DNA of 64,000 bases from Cryptomeria japonica (taxonomy: Eukaryota; Streptophyta; Pinopsida; Cupressales; Cupressaceae): the NCBI RefSeq assembly GCF_030272615.1, contig NC_081405.1, forward strand, positions 23,079,772-23,143,771, written 5' to 3'. Below the pieces are notes generated by a model. That model worked only from the letters and a program-made list of their open reading frames with translations, searched no databases and was not told where the DNA came from. Below, one piece after another: positions 12,401 through 22,540 of this stretch. The position numbers were made by a program, and so were the translations under genes. Within the stretch, counting starts at the first letter, position 1; every line of letters starts with the position of its first letter.

Positions 12401-14059
12401 CAATAAGACACTAGGTGTTCTTGAGGTTCCCTCTTCATTCTCTGTCAAAGACTGAATCTTAAAGGTTTTGCCATCCTTCTTGAAGGAAATGGAGTTCTCC
12501 TCTCCATCATAGATCACCTTCCTATCAAATTGCCAGGGTCTACCTAGCAATAGGTGACAGGCATCCATGGGTAACACATCACAAAGGATCTTATCCTTGT
12601 ATCCTCCAATAGAGAACTCTACCCAAGTCTGTTCATTGACAAGCACACTCTGCTCTTGATTCAACTATGTCACCTTGTAAGGGTTAGTGTGGGGTATCCT
12701 TGTGAGTTTCAACTTCTTGGTTGACTCCTCTGATATTATGTTATCAGTTGACCCTGAATCAATTATCACCTTGCAAACTTTACCAAGGATCTTGCATCTC
12801 ACCCTAAACAATGCTCTCCTATGCTTAGGTTCATTCTTAACCGGTTGTCTTATCAAGACCCTATTGAACATTAGATTTTCTCCAATCTTTGATTCAATAT
12901 GGTCCACCTCAAGTGTCTTGCTGCTTGATGTGTCTTCATGTGCATAAGCAACCCTCTTTCCATTGTTTGATGAGGTAAGCTTGTCAGGGCATCTATAGGC
13001 CGGGTGTCCCAATTGACCATAATTGTAACATTTCATAGTTGCAAAGTAGGAGTTACCCCTACTGGTACCTCTACCCCTACTTGGACCACCTTGTGCACCT
13101 CTTCCCCTAGAATGGCCCCCTCTGAGATTGGCTTCACCGCTATGCTCAGTCAACTTGGCTTTTCCTTGGTTCCTCTGCTCATTTGCCTTGCTTTGGTAAC
13201 CACCTCGGTGATTCATTTGATCTCTACCTCCACCTCTTCCCCTGGTATTAGAGTCTCCTTTCCTTTTGTTCCTCTCTTCCACCTTGGCAGCAAGCTGATG
13301 ACATTTTTGGACAGTGGTAGGAGTCCATAGGCTTATCTCCTCTTGAATGTTCCACTTTAGACCACTCAGATACCTAGCCACCTTGATAGATTCATCTTCT
13401 TGGACTTTGGATCTAGGACAAAGCTTTTGAAATTCTTCGGTGTAAGAGGTCACATCAAGGTCTTTTTGCTTCAATCCCTATCTCTTCTTATGAAGTTGGA
13501 CTTCATAATCCTCTGGTAAGTAGTTCTCCTTGATCTTACTCACCATGGCCTTCCAATTGGCAATAGGTAACTTCCCCATGCTAACTCTCTCTTCTTGCAG
13601 ATACTTCCACCATGTCAAGGTTGCTCCCCTTAGTCTTGATTTGGCAACCTTAACCTTTTGAGCTTCTGTCACTCCTTCACACTCAAAGTGGTTCTCCATA
13701 CCCTCAATCCATTCCATGACAGTGTCAATGTCCATCCTTCCACTGAAATGTGGCAATCCTTCAAAAGCTTTGGTGTTCAAAGCCTTAATAGCCTTTACAA
13801 AAGGTTCTTCATTGAACAAGGGATCTAGTTCAGGTATAATGTCATCTATGTCAATGTTTTTCTTGCCTTTATCCTTGGTGTCTTCACCCCAAGGTCCATG
13901 TGTCCTCTGATCCACCACTTCCTGCAACTTATCCCTTATCTCGCTCATAGCTTCTTCAAGGAGTCTATTCTTCTCTTTCTGCTCTTCTACCTCCCTAGCC
14001 AGCTCTGCATTAGTGACCATTCTGCTCTCCCCTACTGATTCACCAGAATACAGAGACAT
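9335..14059 (-). pseudogene. gag-pol: chromovirus gag-pol polyprotein, one frame with five nonsense codons
   Basis: One frame of 1,575 codons starts at ATG 14059. In order: coiled-coil-like N-terminus and gag core (WWKYLQEERV near 13600); nucleocapsid knuckle near 13030 with its second Cys changed to Tyr; protease (VIIDSGSTDN, about 12760); reverse transcriptase (11012-12300) with YLDD but Gly in place of the motif-A Asp (codon 11903-11905); RNase H (about 11020-11300); integrase with His-His-Cys-Cys finger and core (9956-10760); chromodomain (about 9440-9600). Stops lie at 13478 (TAG), 12665 (TAG), 11012 (TAA), 10649 (TAG) and 9956 (TAA). The frame ends at 9335, inside the 3' LTR. The product would copy element RNA to DNA and integrate it; as it stands it is dead. 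Confidence 0.92.
9402..9416 (-). promoter_or_regulatory. polypurine tract of the chromovirus
   Basis: On the minus strand a purine run (GCAGAGGGGGAGTA) directly precedes the 3' LTR and would prime plus-strand DNA synthesis. It lies inside the coding frame. Confidence 0.75.
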
Positions 14060-14072
14060 GCACGGTCCACCA
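14060..14072 (-). promoter_or_regulatory. candidate primer-binding site of the chromovirus
   Basis: On the minus strand TGGTGGACCGTGC begins three bases after the 5' LTR and abuts the gag ATG. It starts with the expected TGG but is not the initiator-Met sequence. tRNA not assigned. Confidence 0.55.
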
Positions 14073-14075
14073 ATC

Positions 14076-15663
14076 TGATGGGATGGGGTTTGGGATAGAC
14101 TAGCCTAGCCTATGCTCCTGGATCCTTTCCTTGGATCACCAGGTGTTCTAACCACTCCCTAGTGTCTCTAGGACTTCCCCTGCTTGTGGAATCCCTTGAC
14201 CTTGCCCAATCCACCCACCAACAACTTGAAATACTACTCCAAAGGTCTCACCTACTCATGAGTTTCAAGAACCCTTACTTAGGCTAATAAGGGTTTGGCT
14301 TGTTCCACGCCTTCTTAGGTCCTAGCAAGGATAGGACAGGTCTTATACAAGGTTTCCCATCCATTCAAGTGCCCCCAAGAGGTTTCAAACTTTCAACCCC
14401 TTACCGATTTCACTATTTTGTCTTCTTCCTACAAAATAGGGCTACAAGGAATGTGCCCAATTAGGCCTCCTATCTGGTCTTCTAGGGATCCCTCTTGCAA
14501 ACGATGCATATGCTTGTGAAACTCCCCAAAAGACCTGCTATTCATTTGGCAAGGAATCAAGGATTTTTCTAGTTTTGGGCCTCCAAGTGTCCGTACACTG
14601 CCCTAGGTGAATTTTGGGGTTTTTAAGGGTTTTAAAGAGGGGTTTTAGGCCTGCCAGGGTCATAGTGTTGGTTTGTTGATTTCACCACCTTGTTTGGATT
14701 GGTGGAAGCTCCTCCTTCTCACCAATGATACTCCACTCACCCCTCTACAACTCCTCCAAAGGGTGCCTCTTCCTCTGTCCTTCCTTGCTCTCTTGAACCT
14801 CTGCAACTTTAACCCTTCCTAGCCGGGCACTGTCTAGTCTCGCCTAGGAGTGGGTCCTTGGTTGGCTTCCTTGCATCTTCAAGGGCCCTGCTTGTTCTGA
14901 AGTAATGTACAGGGTCTGTACTCCTATTCCCCATGGTTTCATGGTGATTCCACAATGGGGAAAGGAGTTAAGAACCCATTTTCTCAAAACGGTCCAAAAC
15001 TGGACAGTGAGAAGGTAATTCACAAAATATTTTCAAACACACCACACTTGCTAAACAAAACCTAATCTAAATGTTCAAAATGGAAGTAAATACACCATAT
15101 AAGACTTTCAACATAGGTTTGCTCGAAAATCAATCCATTAATAATCTTTTCTTACTCCATTTGTGTCGACTGGTAACAAAATTGCAGTCACAGTCAAGTC
15201 ACTTTTCTTGGGTCGTACAACAACTGACATCCAACCCATTGTCTTAGGATTTGCAACTACTTATACTACCCTTTCCTCGGTCTGTGTGCCCATATTAGGG
15301 TTGTTCACGCTAAACTTAAAATCTTGACCTACTAGGTGGAAAAATTGCTTGACAACTTTGAAAAGTTGTCATGCAACTTTTGAGCAACTTTCTCAATGTT
15401 GCTTTTCTTGACTCCTAGACCCACATTGGGCTACCCTAAGGACACCACCATGCTAAGAAGGACCATAATCACCTCAAAGGCACACATACCCTCTACTTTC
15501 AAGAAAAACTCAACTTTGACTTATGACCCTAGGACCCAAACTAGGACCTAAACTAAGACCAATGAGCACATGACTCTTATTGTATATACAATGGCTTCAT
15601 AAAGAAGCAATAACACAATCAAAAGCAAATGGTGGGAGTCCTTTGAAGGGTGCTCCTGCACCA
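14076..15663 (-). repeat. 5' LTR (right on the plus strand) of the chromovirus
   Basis: Copy of 7812-9401. Followed directly by the TTTGG duplication at 15664-15668 and by resumption of the Tat frame. Confidence 0.93.
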
Positions 15664-16873
15664 TTTGGGACCTTGCAAACAAGGAAGACATGAACCACTG
15701 CTGCCGGAATTAAAGCCCAAGGATAATACAGGCCTAGGCTTTCAAAATGAGATCTTTCCTAAGCTTAGATTCAAAGGAAAACCCAGCAAACCACTATATC
15801 AGCCTATTGCAAAGAGGACACCTTTTATCATCAAAGCAACATCAAACACCATCGCAACTCCCCCACTGAGGCTCAAAATCCCAACACAACCATCTACAAT
15901 GCCAATCATCCCACCAATCAAACCAGTGATCCCATCAGCCGCAACAATAACATCAGTAGCACCACTAGCAACACCAACTATATCAAAACCCGCAGCAACA
16001 TCTACAACACCAACAGTTGCAGTAGAAGCAACAGAGTCAACACTACTAATACTCTCCGTATTGGATTCATTGATCCCCATCATCCTTCCTGCAACACTGA
16101 TCATTTCATCTACAAAGGTACATCAACCGATCACACCTGCAGTGTTTAGCACAAAGGACATCCTAGTATGGTATAGTAATCGGATACTGGAAAGTGATTC
16201 AAAGACCGACTCACATGAATGGGAATTTGATTCCATCCAGCTTAATACTTCAGATGAGGAAGACACATCACTACCTCCACCTCGCAAAGACATCCCTGTT
16301 TACGGAGAAGCACGAATAAAGACCTCTTGGGTTCTTGAGTTGGAAACTTCTTCCACAGACCCTACGTCACATCCTACGCCTGATTCTGACAGGGAGAGTA
16401 CCATCAACGACCTTCACCACATCGTCTTAACCCTCACTGACACATCTAACAAACTTAACCTAATCGATGAGGTAATGCCCATTATCCATCCTGAACTCAT
16501 CGAATGGAACCAACCTAATCCCCCATGTCTTGACCATTTCCAAAACGATGAGGCGATCATTGACTTTTTGGAACTGCGGGATAACATACCAAGCGGGGAT
16601 CACAAAGCTGGATTCGCCATAAAACTTAATAGCATAGCATACTTTGGGGCGGATGCCAAACCTTTCAGCTACAAAAATATAACAATAAAACATGGATCTT
16701 CTAGTGAAAACCACACTGTGGCACTGTTTGATTCGACGAAAGTAAAAAGAAAGAGTGTATCCAATGGTGAAAACCTCTCTAAGGCGCCTGAGGATGAAAG
16801 GTTTGACATCCTTCCCTGCAGCACACAATGGGAATGATCAACGATTCTCATCGAGGAAACCAAAGAATACAAT
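15664..16873 (+). pseudogene. Tat G-patch remainder and protease-RT linker
   Basis: The frame left at 7810 resumes in register (GPCKQGRHEPL) and completes a G-patch-like region ending near NTGLGF (about 15745). A long Thr/Pro/Ile-rich, low-complexity linker follows (15830-16120), then an acidic region. A TGA at 16835-16837 interrupts it where Arg would fit, and the same frame continues into reverse transcriptase. Such linkers between protease and reverse transcriptase are variable in Tat elements. I assign no enzymatic role to the linker. Confidence 0.75.
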
Positions 16874-18170
16874 GTGGGGACTCTTGAAACTCCTCACCTC
16901 ATACATCTGGCATCTCTTTTAACTCCAAAGGAACAACCTAAATTCATAGAGTTCTTTCAAAAGCGCCAGATTAACTTCGCATGGTCATATGCAGGCATGC
17001 CTGGACTTGATCCTGATTTAGTCATGCATCACCTCACCGTAGCGGAAGGAGCCAAACCTGTCAAGCAGAAGCTTCATAAGATGCATCCTCAAATTGCAGT
17101 ACTAGTCAAAGCAGAACTCAAGAAACTCCTAGATGTTGGTTTCTTTAGACCAATTGATTATGCAGATTGGATCTCCAATATTATTCCTGTCGGCAAACCA
17201 AAAGGGGGCATCCGCATTTGTACTGACTTCAGAGATTTGAATAAGGCATGTCCTAAGGATGACTTCCCCTTACCAAACATCGACATCATAGTAGACCTAA
17301 TAGCAGGGCATGCCATGCTTTCGCTCATGGATGGCTTTTCAGGATACAATCAAATAAAAATCGCACCAGAGGATCAACATAAGATAGCCTTCACATGTCC
17401 ATGGGGCACAGTTGGAATGTAATGCCTTTCGGTCTAAAGAATGCAGGAGCAACCTATCAACGAGCAATGACCACCATCTTCCATGACATGATGCATACTA
17501 TGATGAAAGATTATGTAGATGACTTACTAGCAAAATCACTCACCAGAGAAGGGCATCTCAACATATTAGATAAAATCTTTAATAGACTGGAACAATACCA
17601 CGTTCGACTCAACCCAAAGAAATGTGTCTTTGGAGTAACCTCCGGGAAGCTTCTAGGATACATTGTCTCAAGCAAAGGTATTGAGGTTGACCTAGAAAAG
17701 GTAAAAGCAATCATGGACATGCCACCTCCAAAGAACATCAGTCAGCTAAGGACATTACAAGGACAGCTACAATTCATCTGCAGATTCATTGCACAACTGG
17801 CAGATAAGTGTCACCCCTTTACACATTTGCTACACAAAAACATTCGCTTTCAATGGGATGCCAGATGCCAACAAGCATTCCAGATGCTTAAAGATTATCT
17901 CATGAATATGCCATTGTTGATCCCACCAGATCCAAGTAGACCTCTGTTACTCTATATATCAGCAACAAGTACAGCATTGGGTGTACTATTGGTACAACAT
18001 AATACAGAAGGAAAAGAGTGTGTTGTTTACTACATCTCTCGCACACTGGTCGGCTATGAACTCAATTACACCCCTATTGAGCGAGCTTGCCTAGCAGTAA
18101 TCCTGGCAGCAACTAAATTGAGGCACTATCTGTTAACACAAAGTATAGCTCATTGCAAAGATTGATCCAC
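16874..18170 (+). pseudogene. pol: Tat reverse transcriptase and first RNase H, frameshifted
   Basis: Reverse-transcriptase blocks are clear: RICTDFRDLNKACPKDDFPLP, split here as RICTDFRDLNK then ACPKDDFPLP (about 17210-17275), motif A with its Asp (SLMDGFSGYNQ, about 17323-17355), MPFGLKNAGATYQRAM after a frameshift near 17405 (a few bases lost), and the YVDD catalytic box (17513-17524). The thumb and an RNase H domain follow (about 17930-18150: LLLYISATSTALGVLL, YTPIERACLA). A frameshift near 18160 ends this block. The protein would convert element RNA to DNA and degrade the RNA strand. Confidence 0.9.
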
Positions 18171-18807
18171 TCAAGTATTTACTCAGCAAAGCAACATTGA
18201 CAGGCCGCTTGGCCAAATGGGTGATGATTCTAAGTGAATTTGACATCGAGTATGTAGACCGTAAAGCTATCAAAGGACAAGTTATTGCAGATCAGTTGGC
18301 CGATGCACCCCTCATAGGTGATCATCCCCCCATTTCCAATTTTCCAGATGAAGAGATATTTATGATCACAACAGCAAAACCATGGAAACTATACTTTGAT
18401 GGTTCGTACACTAGGCATGGCTCGAGCGTAGGCATTCTGTTTATCACACCTCAAGGTGACAACATCCCAAAGTCTTATAGGCTCGCATTTCCATGCACAA
18501 ATAACATAGCAGAGTATGAGGCCTTGATCAAAGGACTCAGGCTAGCCCTACAATGGAAATTACAAGAACTACAAGTATATGGCGACTCCCAACTGTCATT
18601 CGACAAGCGATAGATGAATATCAGACCAAGGATGATAAACTCATGTCATACAAGCAAATGGTGGACAAATTAAAGGCATCATTTACTACTATCACCTTTG
18701 AACAAATACCAAGAGATCAGAATCGAGCTGCTGACGTTATGGCTACCATTGCATCTCTCCTCGATCTTCCGCAAAATTCAACACGCTATGAGTTCTTGGT
18801 AGAATAG
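18171..18807 (+). pseudogene. Tat second (additional) RNase H domain, frameshifted
   Basis: After a short connector (LAKWVMILSEFDIEYV), a second RNase H begins at YFDGSYTRHGSSVGI (about 18392), with NIAEYEALIKGL (about 18505), GDSQL (about 18582) and, after a frameshift near 18600, DQNRAADVMA (about 18717). The conserved acidic residues (Asp, Glu, Asp, Asp) are all visible. This archaeal-type RNase H after the first one is the hallmark used to call the element Tat. A TAG at 18805 closes the frame where Gln would fit, and the frame continues into integrase. Confidence 0.85.
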
Positions 18808-20128
18808 CTTTGGATCCTTGCTTATGATATCCCCGAATCCGAGATGATATGTCGCCTAATCGGTTCCGAATCCCCATGGTACGGTGAGTTCTACACCTAT
18901 CTCCGCGATCACACCCTTCCTCCTAACCAATCGAATAACCAACGTAAAACCTTCATTCGCCAAACTGCTCGATATACCATTATTGCTGAAACCCTATACC
19001 GACGCAGTCTTGATGGTACTCTCCTTCGATGTCTCGAACAGGATGAGATAACAAAGGCCTTGGAAGAAGTACATGAAGGAATTTGTGGAACTCATGCAAG
19101 TGGTCCGTCACTAGCCAAGAAACTCCTGCGCAATGGATACTATTGGCCATCTATGGAAAAAGACTCCTACTACTTTGTCAGGAAGTGCAAAAAATGTCAA
19201 ATTCATGGAGACCTAATACATGCACCGGCACAAGAATTGCAACCAATCACGACACTATGGCCTTTTTGTCAATGGGGCCTTGACCTTGTGGGTAAAATCC
19301 ATCCATCATCCAATGGTCACAAATTCATTATTACCGCCACCGAATATTTCACAGTGGATCGAAGCTGTTCTACTTACCCAAGTCACCAGAAAGCAGATCG
19401 CCTCATTCATCCTTAATTACATCATCTGTCGGTATGGTGTACCCATGTCCATCATCACAGATAACGACCTTCCTTTCAAGAATCAAGATGTCTATGAACT
19501 TTGTGAGAAATTTCACATCCAACATCGCTTTTCCACTCCCTATTACCCACAAGGAAATAGTCAGGCCGAAGCATCGAATAAAAACATATTGAGAATCCTA
19601 AAGAAGACAGTCAATGATGTCGGTCGTGATTGGCATGTTCAATTGAATCCAACACTATGGACATATCAAACTACCATTCGAACCCCTACAGGCGCAACTC
19701 CATACTCATTGGTCTATGGTGCAGAAGTTATTTTACCTATTGAAGTTGAGATCCCATCACTACGGGTTTCCTTGCACAATCTCATCAATGATGAAGCATA
19801 TAGAGTAACCCGTCTCCAAGACTTAGAGATACTTGATGAGAAATGACAAGCTGCATACAATCACCTCAAGGCTTATCAGCAGCGCATGAGCAGAAGCTAT
19901 AATCATCGAGTTAGACCTCGTACATTCGAGGTAGGTGATCTTGTTCTTCGAGAAAATCCTCGTAACCAACCCAACCGAGAACATCAAGGAAAGTTTGAAT
20001 CAAATTGGTTGGGTCCATATGTTGTCACTGCCGTATTTGGGTCTGGGGTATATCAGTTGGCTACTTTAGAAGGAGAACCACTAGCAGATCTGATCAACAA
20101 CATGCACCTCAAACGGTTTTATACATAA
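18808..20128 (+). pseudogene. int: Tat integrase, frameshifted
   Basis: The zinc-binding His-His-Cys-Cys region covers about 19070-19205 (EVHEGICGTHASG then CKKCQIHG). Core residues are visible as WGLDLVGKI (first Asp, about 19285), IITDNDLPF (second Asp, about 19457) and PQGNSQAEASN (Glu, about 19550-19580). A frameshift near 19352 separates the first Asp from the others, and a TGA at 19844 breaks the C-terminal part where Arg would fit. The C-terminal domain (VGDLVLRENPRN ... LGPYVV) ends at 20128. No chromodomain follows, unlike in the nested element. Confidence 0.88.
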
Positions 20129-22527
20129 GCTGCATAGAGCATCAGACTCTCATACATGCCAGAAAATCAATCCAAAAACATCCAGATAAATGTCCTGAAG
20201 AAAATACAAAAACATCAAAATAGTAAGGAAAAATCATGCATCCAAACGGTGAACAACCACTCCGGTGGCACCTTGGATAAGTGCGATGGTGAAAACCTGG
20301 CAAACAGGTGCCACTCGTAAAGGCTATGGCTCCAGTGTCCTTCAGACTTGTTGCGATCACATTCACTACATCCACACATCCATCCGTCCAAACCATGGCT
20401 TGTTATTAATCTGCAATTAAGAAAGTACTCCATGCGTCTTGCATCCCGCTTTTTCATAGTCATATCTAAACTGGGGGCAATGCCCTTAAACTTTTTGATG
20501 GAAGTGGATTATGCATTACTTATGATTCGTTGGGTTCTTCATTCAAAACTATCTCACAAAATCCAAAAACACTCAAAAAATGTCTATCACAAAATACCAA
20601 AAACATTCAAAACGATCACAAAATCCAAAAACATCAGAAAACGTCGAAAAACAAACAAAAACATGGCAACACCTTATACATACTCATCCGAGCAGATACC
20701 AAACAAGCATTGAAAAATACTTGCATGATGATCATTTCTCAACATTGACCAAACAATCAACATCAACAATCAAATTGTCTTCAACAAGGATGCATCCTTC
20801 CTTACCAAAACAAAGACAAAATGACGTTTTCTTTGACAAGAAAATTATGTAGCTATCAAATACTTGGTTGATTTGTGAGTAATTCATTCGTTTATATATA
20901 TATCAGGTTCCTACAACATTGTTTGTGTATCTTCGGCGCATCATTCCGATGAAGTTCTGGGGCATGTACTAATGGTGTCTACGTGGGAAGTTAACTAAGC
21001 TACGTGATCTTATGCAAAATGCAGTCATAGATCACTACAGCTTGCTGACTACAGCGTATACGTCGACCATATGAGCATGAACCATTACCAAGGATCCATA
21101 TTCTTTATTCTTTATGTACATACTGTTTGCTCACCGAACAATGCTCCTTCTTTGGTTCCTCCTCATCCAATTTGGATAAAGGTTTTTGTCTCTTATTAAG
21201 GTGTGAACTTGTCTCAGGATATGATCAGCCCAAGATCAAGGAGGACGATCCAAGTCATGCATAAACGGAGATGATCCTTGTCTGTTCCGCAAGCAATACT
21301 TAGGTCAACTTGATCCATTATATCACGTTGCTTGTATTAACTTGCTATATCAAAATCCATGTAAGGAATACTCAGGTCATCTTGAATCATTATGTCAAGT
21401 TGCTTGTATTTTCTTACAACATTTTAAAGTTCAATGATGAAAATAAAGCACTATGGATCGTCATTTCATCTCATCTGTATATATTGCATTCTGTTGCATT
21501 CCACTCATCCATACATTCATAATAGTTGCATATCATGCATACACAGTCATAACAATGCATACTCTCTTTTTTCGTACTTCCATAGGAATGAGTCCTAGGT
21601 CCTCCATATCTTCTATCTAACATTGAATCCCCCCTCAACCTCACTATCTAGGTCCTCATCCTAATCCCTTCATCGTTTCCCATCAACTCAATCAAGCTAT
21701 GTTCATCACCATCCATTTCTAACAGAAGGGGTTGCGCTTCCCATCCTTAGTCATCCACACAATCAAGCCAGTTACTCTGTCTACACAGGCAAATCGACTC
21801 ACACACACCTAGACTATCAACAGATACTCTGATCAAGTATCTTCGAGTCTCAACAGGTAATCGATCATGGTAATCCTAGACTACATCAGGCATTTATCAT
21901 AATGACCTAGTCTCAACAGGGCTGCTATGATTCACCACAACCATCCATCCCACGCACACACTATCAATTGATCAACCAATCAAACACAATTCAACAGACA
22001 ATTACATCAATTGTCTAAGTCTCAACGAGTATTTTGCTTCATATACCTTGACTTCGTCAGACAATTACATCAATTGTCTAAGTTACCATCAGGTCACTTT
22101 GATTCACTTACTCAGACTTTATCTTGTTCAAGCGAACAACTGACATCAACTGTCACGCTTTGACTCGACCGGGGCAATTAAATCGATTGCACCAAATTGT
22201 TCAAACAATTTTGATCAATTATATAGCATCACTCACAAGCACAACCACCATATTTTCACCGTATCTCCTGCATGACCTAAGGGTACTCACTAACTTTATG
22301 TTTCTTTGTATTCACTCCGACTTCTATTTTTTCACTAGTATTGCTAACTTCTTCTCTTCTATCACCCTGCCAATTTTCATTCTTTTTCGAGAGATCGCCC
22401 GATTTTTTCGAAATTTTTCGACCCATCTCTCGAGGGGGCATACCACCCATTAAATTAACATTTTATGGGGTATTTATTCTCGCCTATTTTTCTTTCTTTG
22501 AAACAACGCGATAAACCGCACCGTCTC
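20129..22527 (+). other. 3' untranslated region of the Tat element
   Basis: 2.4 kb without a supportable coding frame between integrase and the polypurine tract. 20540-20680 is a degenerate run of CAAAATCCAAAAAC-like units. 21300-21410 has a loose duplication (ACTTAGGTCAACTTG / ACTCAGGTCATCTTG). The hairpin repeat array at 21815-22215 is listed separately. Confidence 0.6.
21815..22215 (+). repeat. degenerate ~32-bp tandem array of hairpin units
   Basis: Shoulders resembling GTCTCAACAG or CATCAG recur every ~30-35 bp around a short inverted repeat with an ATCA-like centre. Clear hairpins: 21822-21842 (AGATACT/AGTATCT), 21996-22016 and 22059-22079 (AGACAATT/AATTGTCT, an exact copy 63 bp later), 22141-22155 (TGACA/TGTCA), 22174-22190 (GCAAT/ATTGC) and 22194-22211 (AAATTGTT/AACAATTT). 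The arm sequences differ between units while the pairing is kept. Confidence 0.7.
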
Positions 22528-22540
22528 AAAGAGGGGCAAA
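22528..22540 (+). promoter_or_regulatory. polypurine tract of the Tat element
   Basis: AAAGAGGGGCAAA directly precedes the right LTR, as expected for the plus-strand primer. One C interrupts the purines. Confidence 0.75.

Larger units (their letters stand above)
7812..15663 (-). mobile_element. complete Ty3/gypsy chromovirus nested in the Tat element, antisense to it
   Basis: 7,852 bp element with near-identical LTRs (7812-9401 and 14076-15663) and a perfect TTTGG target duplication. Read on the minus strand it has 5' LTR, primer-binding site, one long gag-pol frame (14059 to 9335), polypurine tract and 3' LTR. A C-terminal chromodomain after integrase places it among chromoviruses, whose integrases tend to target marked heterochromatin. 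Five in-frame stops inactivate it; I find no frameshift. Confidence 0.95.

Noticed and set aside
11700-13910. Plus-strand open frames opposite the chromovirus gag-pol
   Set aside because: Antisense shadows of the real minus-strand frame.
21996-22083. Two identical 25-bp blocks 63 bp apart, considered as a CRISPR-like array
   Set aside because: Only two exact copies, in a plant retrotransposon 3' region; they belong to a degenerate hairpin tandem repeat.
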